A DNA stretch of 37,220 nucleotides. Origin: Nitrospirae bacterium GWC2_57_13 (GTDB lineage Bacteria > Nitrospirota > UBA9217). The notes beneath the pieces are model-generated. The model did not search any database and was not told the DNA's origin. It saw nothing but the letters and a program-made list of their open reading frames with translations. The number at the start of each line of letters is the position of its first letter. The stretch's first letter is position 1. The stretch lies in the NCBI GenBank assembly GCA_001805055.1, contig MHDZ01000100.1, positions 5,624 to 42,843 of the forward strand. Direction: 5' to 3'. The position numbers and the translations under genes are program-made. Positions 1-8,146 of the stretch are shown here, piece after piece.

Positions 1-389
1 TTGTCGAAGCCGCAAAGCCCACAAAGCAGCAAACAATCAATGCAACGTGGCGCGTTGAGGCGCTCTGGACCTTGCTTTGGGCCTTGGGGAAAGTGGAGAG
101 TCTGGATTTTCCCATCGCGCCCTGCGATCCGCAGAGGATCCATGGTCTGATGCCGAATCCGGAAGAAGCCAAGGGATTCATTGCCTCGGCCAAACTGCGC
201 AATATCGAGGCGATCCTGGATGAGACTGACAAGATATACCGCATCCATTGGGCCGTTCGAGATGCTCAGCTCAACAAAAAGACGGTACCCGCGAAACTTG
301 ATTCCGGAGTCGTTGTGGAGCGCCACTATGCCTTGAATTGGCTCATATGGTACGCAGATGAGTGGGATGAAATCACGACGGACACATAG
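1..389 (+). CDS. DUF4272 domain protein, C-terminal part (5' truncated by window edge)
   Basis: The ORF track starts this at a TTG (72), but the frame is open back to base 3 and the upstream residues (NATWRVEALWTLLWALG) continue the same protein, so the gene begins outside the window. The ending, with ERHYALNWLI followed by a Trp/Asp-rich tail and TTDT, is the pattern I associate with the C-terminus of DUF4272 proteins. That family has no established biochemical role, and its members often sit alone or near polymorphic-toxin or immunity-type loci. There is no visible signal peptide or membrane segment in the part seen. It is followed by a 64-bp gap and a secreted orphan gene on the same strand. 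The family call comes from memory of the C-terminal motif only. Confidence 0.7.
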   Translation, partial: VEAAKPTKQQTINATWRVEALWTLLWALGKVESLDFPIAPCDPQRIHGLMPNPEEAKGFIASAKLRNIEAILDETDKIYRIHWAVRDAQLNKKTVPAKLDSGVVVERHYALNWLIWYADEWDEITTDT

Positions 390-453
390 ACATGCCTTTC
401 GACGCGCTGCCGAAAGCAGCGCCAGCTGTTCTTTTATTATGGGAGTTTAAATC

Positions 454-1248
454 ATGAAGTTCTTGCATCCTGTCCTGCTGAGTGTCTTCATATCATTTTC
501 TGTTTCATCAGCAACTGCAGCTGAATCATCCCCCTTTTATTTCGGACTATCGAATGCGAAAGGGGATCAGGTCATCCTGTACAATCACGATGAGAATATT
601 CCCGGTCAATTGCATGCAATTTTGCCATCAGGCGGAAATTGCCTGCTGACCTTTGTTGAAAAAAGGGCCAGGAAGCCCGAGGACACGGGACGCCAAACAG
701 CGAAAAACTTCGACAACCTGGGAGGCGTTGTTTTTCAGGCGCCGAAAGAATGCCTTGCCGGCGACCGAACAGTTGTACTGATCGACTCGGATCATCTCGA
801 CAAACATACACCTGTCCCGGTCAAGCCCGATGAATTTTCACCAGTTGACAGTGCTGATATCACCCGCATTGAATCTGCAAAAAAAATGAAGGTCCAGTCT
901 TCCTGGAACCTGGCCGGCCTGGGTCCTGATGCAACCATCGCACTCGTTCAATTCCTCCCTCAAAGGAATAAAAATATTGCCAGCCTTGTATTGATCACAA
1001 AAAAGCATCTCGTCTTTGAGGACTACCGAGGCAGCACAAAAAATAACAACTCAGTATGGCGGGTAGACGATGGTGGTATTTTGAATCCCCGCGATTTTCA
1101 AATTCTTGCCGCCTTTCGGACCCCTTCCGGCATTGAGCTCATACGGGCCTGGGCCGGCTTTGAAGGCGAAAGCGCGGCGCTCTTGCGGGAAGAGGGCGCA
1201 AAGTTTTTGACTGTGCTCACTCAGTATCGTTATTGGGTCGGCCTGTAG
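454..1248 (+). CDS. Secreted protein of unknown function
   Basis: This 264-residue protein has a classical signal peptide (about residues 1-23: positive start, hydrophobic core, Ala-rich end TATAAE), so it is probably periplasmic. A GGGAG ribosome-binding site lies about 9 nt before the ATG. I do not recognise a family. The mature part is mixed alpha/beta-like, with no cysteine cluster, no repeats and no further membrane segment. The next gene starts 23 bp after its stop, so the two may be co-transcribed. A periplasmic inhibitor, or a lipoprotein-less relative of the small envelope proteins nearby, cannot be excluded. Confidence 0.7.
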   Translation: MKFLHPVLLSVFISFSVSSATAAESSPFYFGLSNAKGDQVILYNHDENIPGQLHAILPSGGNCLLTFVEKRARKPEDTGRQTAKNFDNLGGVVFQAPKECLAGDRTVVLIDSDHLDKHTPVPVKPDEFSPVDSADITRIESAKKMKVQSSWNLAGLGPDATIALVQFLPQRNKNIASLVLITKKHLVFEDYRGSTKNNNSVWRVDDGGILNPRDFQILAAFRTPSGIELIRAWAGFEGESAALLREEGAKFLTVLTQYRYWVGL

Positions 1249-1271
1249 CAGCAGCCAGGCATAGGTAAACG

Positions 1272-1721
1272 ATGCGAATAACCTCCACAGACAGCAAAGC
1301 ATGGGTAGAGATCACACCGGGGAAGAGCTCCCTGTCTTTTACCATCGAATGTATGGTCATTGGCGGAGAAAGCACGCTCCATGGAAAGAACGCCGATCTT
1401 TACCTCCAGAATATTGAGGCGTTTGCAACGGACCTGGACAAGTTCATTCTCGACAGGAATCTGCGGCCCCAGCTGAATGGAGTATATGGACCGTGCCTGG
1501 AGTTCTACCGGTCCAAAACAAATGCCACAGCGGTGATGGTGCGCTTCATTGTTGTCGATGACTCCAGCGCGTATGCGGAAAACGTGGAATTCAAGACAAC
1601 AGGCGCATTTGAGATCAATGCCGAATTTCTTAATGAATACGTTAGCGGGTTCGAAGAGCTGGCAAAAGCCTGGCCCGCACTTCGCGATCGACTCGCTGCG
1701 TCAGCGCTAAGCAGAGAGTGA
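1272..1721 (+). CDS. Small cytosolic protein resembling WapI/DUF6228-type immunity proteins
   Basis: The 149-residue product has no signal peptide. Its layout is an N-terminal beta-rich segment, a helix with NIEAFATDLDKFI, a central aromatic strand and a C-terminal FEELAKAW helix. This resembles small immunity-type proteins of polymorphic toxin systems, but the resemblance is to the overall pattern only. It begins 23 bp after the preceding secreted gene, so a shared transcript is likely. No toxin gene is visible in the window. A simple conserved hypothetical protein is equally possible. Confidence 0.55.
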   Translation: MRITSTDSKAWVEITPGKSSLSFTIECMVIGGESTLHGKNADLYLQNIEAFATDLDKFILDRNLRPQLNGVYGPCLEFYRSKTNATAVMVRFIVVDDSSAYAENVEFKTTGAFEINAEFLNEYVSGFEELAKAWPALRDRLAASALSRE

Positions 1722-1892
1722 CTCCCTGATGAGGAACTAAATTAGAACTTGACGACATCATTCAATCCGGCGACTCCTGCTCATATTTTGTCTGTGTCTA
1801 TTGACCCGAACGGAAAGCCACTGACATGCTCACCTGCAGGCGATTGCGGTCAGTTCGGCTTCGCCTTACAGGAAACAACGCTCAACTCTGCG

Positions 1893-1974
1893 GGCGAAGC
1901 GAAGCAATCTCGCAGCGCGGCAATACATTGACTAACGGATTGCCGCGTCGAAAAAACGTCCCTCGCAATGACAA
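1893..1974. repeat. REP-like palindromic intergenic repeat
   Basis: The 495-bp gap between the genes ending at 1721 and starting at 2216 contains a dispersed-type palindrome. A perfect 9-bp stem CGCGGCAAT/ATTGCCGCG (1916-1924 with 1939-1947) is flanked by GCGAAGCAATCTCG on the left and CTCGCAATGACAA on the right. This arrangement is common in repetitive extragenic palindromes of many bacteria. ORFs called across it (1749-1931, 1826-2134) look like read-through of the repeat. The rest of the gap shows nothing else I can support. Confidence 0.65.
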
Positions 1975-2215
1975 GGAAGGGATTTTCAGCCGCCTATACA
2001 TGGGTGACCCTGTGAAATTATGGATATGCTCAAAAAGACATCGCGAACCATCTCGAAATTCACTATACTCCAATAAGCAACCTGATGAACGTTTTGTTGG
2101 CAACGCGATATCTCAAGACCTGATGATCATATAAAAGGCATGTCCTTAGACATACACGAAAGCTGAGGCTTAAAATATGAACCGCACAAGGACCGACAAT
2201 CAGGAGGATCGCACG

Positions 2216-2569
2216 ATGATGAAACGCTTCGCCGTTATTTCCGTAATTTCCGCATTGCTTCTTAGCGCCTGCGGAGGCCGCATGGCGAGACCGATCAAGG
2301 CTGTATGGCCCGATGACGCGACCATGACATGCGAGGACCTCAGCTCCGAACGGCGGCGCAATAACGGGGAGATTGCGATGCTGAGGGCGGAAAAAGCGAG
2401 GAGGATAAAACACAATGTTGACTCCCTCTGCCTCTTCTTCTGCATCATCCCTCTGTTCACTTTGGATTTTAACGACACCCAGGATATTGAAGTTGATGCA
2501 TATAAAGAGAGAAACAGGCGGCTGGATGACCTGGCTCGCCAAAAGAACTGCCCGGCGGTTCAGAAATAG
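2216..2569 (+). CDS. Small lipoprotein
   Basis: The ORF track starts at 2177, but an AGGAGG at 2202-2207 sits 8 nt before the ATG at 2216, so I use that start (117 residues). The N-terminus is a lipoprotein signal with lipobox LLSAC-G, placing it in the envelope as a lipid-anchored protein. Downstream come a conserved-looking MTCEDL segment, a Glu/Arg-rich helix, a short hydrophobic stretch with two cysteines (about residues 68-83) and a second charged helix ending KNCPAVQK. Helix, hydrophobic patch and helix with end cysteines is a pattern seen in short uncharacterised proteobacterial lipoproteins. No function can be assigned. A minus-strand ORF (2063-2572) is its shadow. Confidence 0.7.
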   Translation: MMKRFAVISVISALLLSACGGRMARPIKAVWPDDATMTCEDLSSERRRNNGEIAMLRAEKARRIKHNVDSLCLFFCIIPLFTLDFNDTQDIEVDAYKERNRRLDDLARQKNCPAVQK

Positions 2570-2602
2570 CATAAGCTCGGATGGTATGGGTGACGCTCTT
2601 TC

Positions 2603-2920
2603 GTGATCGCCTTAGCATGGCCCAGGCTTGCACCTGCTGTCGGTAAAAAAGCTGATCGATTGCCCGCTGAAATGGGAAGTTTTATTGATCGACGGGCGTC
2701 GGGTTGGGGTCACATGAGATTCCCTGGTCTTTCACATACAAGAGGAAACACTTCGAACACCTGCAAGCTGCTCTTTCAGTGCGCCGAGACCATCGGGAAG
2801 GACGTAGCGGAATGGCTCCAGAAACCGACCATGAACGCCCAGCTGGGCACCGCAGGAAAACTGCAAGAGGACGAGGGGAAATCAACGGATACTGAGGCAA
2901 AGGATCCTGCCGATAAATAG
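2603..2920 (+). CDS. Doubtful small ORF
   Basis: The frame is open from a GTG at 2603, with an internal ATG at 2714. There is no good ribosome-binding site for either start. The N-terminal third looks unlike a natural protein. The C-terminal half (KLLFQCAETIGKDVAEWLQ, then a Glu/Lys/Asp-rich tail) looks more protein-like and ends 13 bp before the next lipoprotein gene. It may be a short real gene starting at 2714 or a remnant. No family is recognised. Confidence 0.3.
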   Translation: MIALAWPRLAPAVGKKADRLPAEMGSFIDRRASGWGHMRFPGLSHTRGNTSNTCKLLFQCAETIGKDVAEWLQKPTMNAQLGTAGKLQEDEGKSTDTEAKDPADK

Positions 2921-2933
2921 CGAGCTGCTGATT

Positions 2934-3392
2934 ATGAAACTCTCACACACGCTCATAGTTGTTGTCTTTCTGGGTGGCTTCGTCGGCTGCACTGCAACCA
3001 CGCCGATGCTCGGCCCCTCACCTCCACACCCCTCGGAAGTGTCATCCATTCGTGTCGTTCCGATAACTCCGGCCGAAGGCGCGCCCTATGATATTTCTGA
3101 CCGCGTAGCCTCGATCGTCTCGTCCTATGCCTTTTCAGAGCAGGGATGGACGCCATCGAAAGGGCGCGTTCTTGCGCCGCTCTATCGCCTTGACTTTATC
3201 AAGGGACCAAAGACCGTGGCTGTCTATTGGCTTGGGACAAACTCCCACCCTCCGGAATTTCCCTGCTACTCCCTCTGCTCCGGGTGGTGGGTGGGCAGCT
3301 CGACGGCTGCCGGCGCGCTCGACAGCACTCGCTACAAGGGTCTGACCTCTTCGACCTATCTGTATCTGCTGCGCGACCTTGAAAGGCCATGA
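2934..3392 (+). CDS. Lipoprotein of unknown function
   Basis: This 152-residue protein starts with a lipoprotein signal and lipobox GFVGC-T (Cys at about residue 19), so it is predicted to be lipid-anchored. The mature part has a Pro-rich linker, then a beta-rich domain with two cysteines in FPCYSLCSGWW near residue 115, possibly disulfide-bonded in the periplasm. It lies 20 bp before a VOC-family gene on the same strand. The domain is not recognised. The ATG has only a poor Shine-Dalgarno match, so translational coupling to the preceding weak ORF is possible. Confidence 0.65.
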   Translation: MKLSHTLIVVVFLGGFVGCTATTPMLGPSPPHPSEVSSIRVVPITPAEGAPYDISDRVASIVSSYAFSEQGWTPSKGRVLAPLYRLDFIKGPKTVAVYWLGTNSHPPEFPCYSLCSGWWVGSSTAAGALDSTRYKGLTSSTYLYLLRDLERP

Positions 3393-3411
3393 ATGCGGGA
3401 AAGGAGGACCC

Positions 3412-3789
3412 ATGACAGAACAAAATCCTTTCATTTGGCATGAGCTGGTCACTCTTGACCAGAAAAGAAGCGGAGTGTTCTTCAGTCATCTGTTCGGCTG
3501 GACTTGCAAGGAAGTTGATGCAGGGCCATTCGGCATCTACACCCTTTTCCAGAAGAATGGCCGCGATGTCGCCGGAATGATGAACCCCACACCTGAGACA
3601 CCGGGCAAGGGGCCGTTCTGGCATTCCTATATCGCAGTAGAAGACGTCGAAGACTGCGCCAGGCGCGCTCCTTCGCTCGGCGGCAGCGTCATAGTCCCTC
3701 CCCATGATGTTCCGGATGTTGGACGGATCTGTATTGTGGCCGACCCCACCGGGGCCATAACGCATGTGATGCAGCCTCTGAGTAAATGA
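3412..3789 (+). CDS. VOC-family (glyoxalase/bleomycin-resistance/dioxygenase fold) protein
   Basis: The ORF track starts at 3379, inside the preceding gene. An AAGGAGG at 3401-3407 just before the ATG at 3412 fixes the start, giving 125 residues. The sequence shows the VOC pattern: NPFIWHELVT at the start, FFSHLFGW in the first helix-strand unit, FWHSYIAVEDVE opening the second beta-alpha-beta-beta-beta module, and a typical end, ADPTGAITHVMQP. Single-copy VOC proteins of this length resemble the CFP30B-like subgroup, whose substrates are mostly unknown. Catalytic metal ligands cannot be assigned with certainty from the sequence alone. It follows a lipoprotein gene by 20 bp. Confidence 0.85.
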   Translation: MTEQNPFIWHELVTLDQKRSGVFFSHLFGWTCKEVDAGPFGIYTLFQKNGRDVAGMMNPTPETPGKGPFWHSYIAVEDVEDCARRAPSLGGSVIVPPHDVPDVGRICIVADPTGAITHVMQPLSK

Positions 3790-3980
3790 AGCATAACCGT
3801 GCCTTCAAGCATCTGCCGATGATCGTTCAAGCTGTTCCTGGTTTATCGCGGCGAAATTTAGGCTGTTACGGGTTTGCAGGTCGGATAGAGAGAATCAAAG
3901 CTTGATAAAAAGCCTAACCATCTGGACAAGCGGCTGATTCACGCGCCGGAATGGTTGGTAAATATAAAGGAGCGCAGAAC

Positions 3981-4919
3981 GTGAGACGAACATTAACGAG
4001 ATTATTCATATTGGTCATTTCTTGCTTTATACTGAATCTTGGATGCGCCGATAAATCCCTGAAAACAGAATCACCAGAAACGCAGCGAAATGATGACGCT
4101 GATGGCCATTTGAAATTACTTGAGGATCGTACTTTTGAGACACCTGAAGCAAAGAAATTCGGGCCATTCAATATTGGACAAAAACGCTTCTTCCTTACAT
4201 ATCATTATGTCGGCCCAACCACAGGTGCGTTACTAGAGATAAAAGATCAATCAGGCGTATCGTTTTTTAAAGAAGCCCATCACATAAGTCATGATTCACT
4301 GCTGGATGTTGAGGGCGCTTTTAAGCTTGAGGGCAGAAACGGAGAAGGCATTATCGTCTATTATGATGCAGGGCCTAACGCGCCCCCGTGCGGACCTGCA
4401 TTTCAAATTTTCAGTCTGGCAAGAGATTCATTTAAGCCATTGTCGACGCGCATATCGTTTTGCGGCCACTTTGAGAAATTATCTGAAGGAGCACCTGACG
4501 AGATCGTAATGCTGCCGGATGGCAACATTCTCAACGTAGGGGTCTGGAGTGATTCGTTTGGCATTCGCATTCCACTTAAAGTTGATTTTCAAAAAATGAC
4601 AATTACGCCCTCTGTGTCACAGGGCATATTTGATATCGACATCCCCTATTCAGTTGAGCCAATCAACACTTTTTCTGGACATGAGCTCACAATCTATGGC
4701 GCTCATAGTAGAAATGCAAAAAACGTGTCAATTGGCGCGGCAGAAATTCATACAATTGAATTTGTTAAGGCATATGCAGAAGTTCAATTAACAATAGTGA
4801 GCGAGTCCCAACTTAATATACAACTATCAAATGAATGGCTGAAAGTTAAAGTAAACGGGCATGAAGGATGGGTAAATGGAACAAATGATTATCGGTTATT
4901 AGGATTGCCGTTGTATTAA
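3981..4919 (+). CDS. Lipoprotein with C-terminal SH3-like segment
   Basis: I prefer the GTG at 3981 over the ORF-track start at 3951, because AAAGGAG (3966-3972) lies 8 nt upstream; the product is then 312 residues. The N-terminus is a lipoprotein signal with lipobox LNLGC. The centre is a beta-rich domain of unknown family. The C-terminus (QLSNEWLKVKVNGHEGWVNG, then LLGLP) looks like a bacterial SH3-type domain, a module often used to bind peptidoglycan or other cell-wall ligands. The gene is visibly more AT-rich than the genes to the right, suggesting recent acquisition. It stands alone, and a T-rich run follows the stop without a clear hairpin. Confidence 0.65.
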   Translation: MRRTLTRLFILVISCFILNLGCADKSLKTESPETQRNDDADGHLKLLEDRTFETPEAKKFGPFNIGQKRFFLTYHYVGPTTGALLEIKDQSGVSFFKEAHHISHDSLLDVEGAFKLEGRNGEGIIVYYDAGPNAPPCGPAFQIFSLARDSFKPLSTRISFCGHFEKLSEGAPDEIVMLPDGNILNVGVWSDSFGIRIPLKVDFQKMTITPSVSQGIFDIDIPYSVEPINTFSGHELTIYGAHSRNAKNVSIGAAEIHTIEFVKAYAEVQLTIVSESQLNIQLSNEWLKVKVNGHEGWVNGTNDYRLLGLPLY

Positions 4920-5151
4920 TCTTTTTTTTAAGTCTGGTAGAACACGACGAAACCCGATACATTAGACAGCCTGTCGCTCCACTTCTTCCACTTCATAGCA
5001 CGTAAGATCTCCGCGCTACTTCGCTGCTTGAGGGGAGGGGAGTACCGGGACGCGAAACCGATGTCCCTGCGGATCATGGCTCAGGCCCGCAGTGGACCGG
5101 CAAAGAAAAATGACAATGATGGGCAACACTTTTTATGGAGATTCAAAAAAC

Positions 5152-5622
5152 GTGAAACGCACATTGAGGAATTCATTCTTCTTTGCTATTTTCAGTCCCC
5201 TCATCATTGCTATCCATGTAACAACGTTTTTCCTGGGGAAGAAAAGAAGCTTCCGCTTCTGGGGGCCGCGCATAACCCATACTGCGAAACTGGTGGTGAA
5301 GCTGTTTGTCCCTGATATCCCAACGTCACAGCATTTTGATCAACTATCTGCAAAGATAAGACCACGGATCCCGCTTTGGGGTTTTGTCTGGGATATTAAA
5401 ATAACGGAAGACACAAAGGATGTTCTCCAATTACACATCGGGAATTGTCCCTTTTGCGAGGTCTTTGCCTTTGCAGGTTTGTCGGAATTGAACCCCTATG
5501 CCTGCGAAGGCGACTGGGCGTATGCCGGAGAGAAAAGCGATAAATGGAGTTTCGACAGGAAACATCAGATCGGCACAGGCGATAGCTTTTGCGACCACAC
5601 GTATAAAAGGCTGCATAAATGA
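5152..5622 (+). CDS. L-2-amino-thiazoline-4-carboxylate hydrolase-like protein
   Basis: The C-terminal half carries the family's hallmark: NCPFCEVF, then a Leu-Pro-Tyr-Cys segment (NPYACEGDW), then IGTGDSFCDHTYKR. These conserved cysteines match the ATC-hydrolase family (PF14196) as I know it. The reference activity opens the thiazoline ring of ATC on the route to cysteine, but most family members are uncharacterised. The N-terminus has a hydrophobic helix (FFFAIFSPLIIAIHVTTFF), so this member may be membrane-anchored. The start is uncertain: GGAG 11 nt before GTG 5152 favours 157 residues, while GTG 5092 and ATG 5110 are alternatives. The gene is isolated, with a convergent small membrane-protein gene downstream. 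Confidence 0.65.
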   Translation: MKRTLRNSFFFAIFSPLIIAIHVTTFFLGKKRSFRFWGPRITHTAKLVVKLFVPDIPTSQHFDQLSAKIRPRIPLWGFVWDIKITEDTKDVLQLHIGNCPFCEVFAFAGLSELNPYACEGDWAYAGEKSDKWSFDRKHQIGTGDSFCDHTYKRLHK

Positions 5623-5629
5623 ACTTGGG

Positions 5630-5673
5630 TCAAAAAAGGGACCGCTTCTCGATGACCTGTCGTGAAGCGGCCC
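5630..5673 (-). terminator. Rho-independent terminator of the 51-residue membrane-protein gene
   Basis: Read on the minus strand, a stem CCGCTTC/GAAGCGG (5664-5670 with 5642-5648) with a 15-nt loop is followed by a T-run (CCCTTTTTTG). It lies 46 bp past the minus-strand stop at 5719 and, on the other strand, just past the stop of the convergent gene at 5622. Confidence 0.6.
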
Positions 5674-5718
5674 TATGCATTCATATACTCCCCGGCGGCA
5701 TGCCTGCCGCCGGCCGAA

Positions 5719-5874
5719 TCACCGGTCGAGAATAAGCATGATGCCGGCGGCGATGGCAAGGATCGCCATGACCGTGCCGCTTCCCCGGAAGCTCAGCCCC
5801 AGCAAGGGCATGAGGCCTTTCGCAATAAGCCAGATAGCGAGAAGAAAAGTCCCCACATTGCGCGACAGTTTCAT
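5719..5874 (-). CDS. Small two-helix membrane protein (51 aa, absent from the ORF track)
   Basis: This gene is below the ORF-track length cut-off. On the minus strand an AAGGAGG (5881-5887) stands 6 nt before ATG 5874. The frame runs 51 codons to a TGA at 5719-5721 and is followed by a good terminator. The product begins MKLSRNVGTFLLAIWLIAKG and continues with a second hydrophobic segment (VMAILAIAAGIMLIL) before a short Asp-Arg end. Two membrane helices with a Gly-Ser turn is typical of conserved short inner-membrane proteins of the DUF3096-like kind. The strong ribosome site, codon usage and terminator make it more credible than the longer overlapping ORFs (5662-6042 +, 5681-5920 -). Its role is unknown. 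Confidence 0.75.
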   Translation of the reverse strand: MKLSRNVGTFLLAIWLIAKGLMPLLGLSFRGSGTVMAILAIAAGIMLILDR

Positions 5875-5968
5875 AGTCTTCCTCCTTGGATGATCGAAGT
5901 GATGTTAAACGTTTTGCCACAGAATTGCTTAGCGCAGCGCCACATCAGGCCAACGAGCCGAGTCCGAA

Positions 5969-6053
5969 ACCCCTCACCCCCGCCCTCTCCCCGAAGGGGC
6001 GAAGGGATTTTTATTTCCTCTCCCATCAGGGGAGAGGATTGAGGTGAGGTCCA
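5969..6053. repeat. Dispersed C-rich intergenic inverted repeat
   Basis: The stretch contains CCCTCACCCCCGCCCTCTCC, a short spacer and the complementary-type GGGGAGAGGATTGAGGTGAGG. This matches a widespread intergenic inverted repeat (CCTCACCC...CTCTCCC / GGGAGAGG...GGTGAGG) found in many bacteria. It occupies most of the 319-bp gap between 5874 and 6193. I see no promoter or RNA gene in the remainder. Confidence 0.65.
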
Positions 6054-6192
6054 TTATTTTCTCTGCCGTGCCTGTCAGGTGAACATCTCTAGACAAGCAC
6101 ACGATCTTTTATTCCGTCCTTATCGAACGTTATCCGCTCTTTCCGTGTCCCTATAGGATCTCTTCAGGATCATTAACTTCTTCGTATTGCTG

Positions 6193-7038
6193 TTATTGTA
6201 GCACAGGATTTGACTCGGCAGGGACATCGGAGCGGGAAAATGACAGGACGTTCGGGCTGCCGTCCGTTTTTTTCCTGACAAAGGTCCGGACCGGCTCGAA
6301 GTCATGCCGGTCCATCAGCGTTGCGATGCGGCGAGCCTCGCTGTCCGACACATCGGCGGGAGAGATCGAGGAGATCTCGGGAATGATGAATATGCTCTCA
6401 GGTTTTACGTACGTCGCGAGCTGCTTGAAAAAGGACTCCTGGCACCGTCCGACGAACCCGCCGCCGATCATCACTTTCTCTGAGCGGACGGAGTTCAGGT
6501 ACTGATAGAGCAGCAGCATATCCTCCTGGGCAAGCGCTCCGTTCGTAGTTGACTCGGAATATACGTAGAACACCCTGCCTGCACCGTTGATCTGCCTGTT
6601 GAGATAGGCCCCATAGCCCGCCGCCGCATCCTGCCCCGTGATCGATCCGGCAGGCAGCACCAGGATCATGACCGCGTTGTCGCTGCCGGCGTTGTTCTCC
6701 AGAAACTTCGCCTCATTCCGAAGCTGGTTCCTGACCAGCCTGGCCCTGCCTCCGGAATATTCCCGTGCATTGTCTTCCGGAAAGAACAGCGCATAGGCGG
6801 GATGAACGATTATCGCAACGTGCGCAGGCTTGCCGGACAGGGACGCATCAACGACAGCTTCCCTGAGGTGAGGTATGGCTTGCGTTCCCTCGGTCTGTCG
6901 CTGATACCGGACGCGCTCCGCTGCCGTGGAAAGAAGCGGCCCGTCGCCTGCCCTGTGCCCCTGACATCCCGCAGCCGCGATGAAGAGGACGAGCACAATA
7001 TACCTGCTGGTCACGATTATAGATGTACGAAACTTCAT
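6193..7038 (-). CDS. Lipoprotein of unknown function
   Basis: The 281-residue protein has a lipoprotein signal with lipobox IAAAGC-Q (Cys at about residue 25). The mature part looks like an alpha/beta domain with alternating hydrophobic strands: AHVAIIVHPAYALFF, NAVMILVLPAGS, RVFYVYSES, EKVMIGGGFVGRC and ESIFIIPEISS. This resembles a Rossmann-like or hydrolase-type fold, but I recognise no named family. It is transcribed divergently from the outer-membrane protein gene at 7178 across a 139-bp gap. Its ribosome site is weak (GGGAG very close to the ATG). Confidence 0.7.
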   Translation of the reverse strand: MKFRTSIIVTSRYIVLVLFIAAAGCQGHRAGDGPLLSTAAERVRYQRQTEGTQAIPHLREAVVDASLSGKPAHVAIIVHPAYALFFPEDNAREYSGGRARLVRNQLRNEAKFLENNAGSDNAVMILVLPAGSITGQDAAAGYGAYLNRQINGAGRVFYVYSESTTNGALAQEDMLLLYQYLNSVRSEKVMIGGGFVGRCQESFFKQLATYVKPESIFIIPEISSISPADVSDSEARRIATLMDRHDFEPVRTFVRKKTDGSPNVLSFSRSDVPAESNPVLQ

Positions 7039-7177
7039 TGCTCCCGGGCCCTTTCCTTGACGGCTGTATAAAAATACCTAATTTTCGAGGTGATGTAAAC
7101 TCATTTTATTGCGGCAGAATGCTCTCTGGCGGTAATTAGCACTTTACAAACTCTTGATCCGATGCTATTTTTCATTC

Positions 7178-8041
7178 ATGTTTATCGACCGCTGCCCGGG
7201 GAAACATCTTCTGCGTACAATTCCTTTCTTGACCGCTTTCGGCATCGCACTGTTTTATATGGCCTTTCTTGACCTCCCACTCCTTCACGCCTCGGAACCG
7301 GACATACGGAATGAGCGGATCGTGAATAGCGCGCCCTTTACGGGCCAACGTTTTCTGATCGCGCAGAACAACTCTGAAAGCAACACAACAGGCGCCGCAA
7401 TATCCGGAACATCCGACGGCATGACCTTCTGGGAATGGCTCTGGGACTATCTCTATACTGGTGCGAGTCTCACTGTTGGCGTTGGCACGCGCCAGGCCGA
7501 ACTGGAGGTAACGCGCAAGAGCGACGATGCCACCGGCAAGATCGTCCAGCGCGACGAAGAGGCCTATTTCATAAGCTACAGCACGCGACCCTCGTTATTC
7601 AGAAATTCGAAGTTCGGGTATACCTTCCTGCTGAACTACACGACCTTCAAACTGGACCAGCAGGAAATTTCCAAGGACGTATACGAGGACCTCGGGACCC
7701 GCATCCGGGGAAAAACCGCCTACGTAGTGCCGTCCTTTTTCTATCAGTGGGGGCAGCATGAACCTTATGCCAAGTTCGTACGGCTCGGCATCGGGATCGG
7801 ACTCGGTGTTGCGAAGTACCAGGGCGATATCATCATGACCGATGCCTTGCCCTACGGAGCTCCCATTTCCATATCGAACGGCTCCTACGACCTGAAGGCA
7901 GCGGCTGGTTTCTTCCTTGATGCCCGGTACCGCTTTATCGGGCTGAACATAAGCAGCGCAGGACCATCCTATAAGGACGACACCTACAAGTATGACGTCC
8001 GCGACATCGCCGTGTACCTCGGCTTCACCTACTATTTCTAG
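7178..8041 (+). CDS. Outer-membrane beta-barrel protein
   Basis: I prefer the ATG at 7178 to the TTG at 7154 of the ORF track, giving 287 residues; neither has a strong ribosome site. A hydrophobic signal segment (about residues 12-33) is followed by a variable N-terminal region. The rest is built of alternating amphipathic strands with aromatic girdle residues (AYFISYST, YTFLLNYTTFKL, YVVPSFFYQWG). It ends GFTYYF, a C-terminal phenylalanine beta-signal of the type read by the Bam machinery. Size and pattern suit an 8-10 strand barrel. Ligand or role is unknown. It precedes acdA by 105 bp. Confidence 0.75.
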   Translation: MFIDRCPGKHLLRTIPFLTAFGIALFYMAFLDLPLLHASEPDIRNERIVNSAPFTGQRFLIAQNNSESNTTGAAISGTSDGMTFWEWLWDYLYTGASLTVGVGTRQAELEVTRKSDDATGKIVQRDEEAYFISYSTRPSLFRNSKFGYTFLLNYTTFKLDQQEISKDVYEDLGTRIRGKTAYVVPSFFYQWGQHEPYAKFVRLGIGIGLGVAKYQGDIIMTDALPYGAPISISNGSYDLKAAAGFFLDARYRFIGLNISSAGPSYKDDTYKYDVRDIAVYLGFTYYF

Positions 8042-8146
8042 CTTTCCGCAATGATGCTTTACAAGCCTGATCATCCATGATACAGTCTCCTTCAACCTGG
8101 CCTGTCGAACAGTACCTTTTCCTGCAGCGTTCAAGACTATATATCG

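Noticed and set aside
1749-2134. 60-aa and 102-aa ORFs
   Set aside because: Both cross a REP-like palindrome, lack ribosome sites and overlap each other in different frames.
5662-6042. 126-aa ORF
   Set aside because: Its C-terminus (PSPPPSPRRGEG) is translation of a dispersed C-rich repeat, and it is antisense to the better-supported 51-aa gene.
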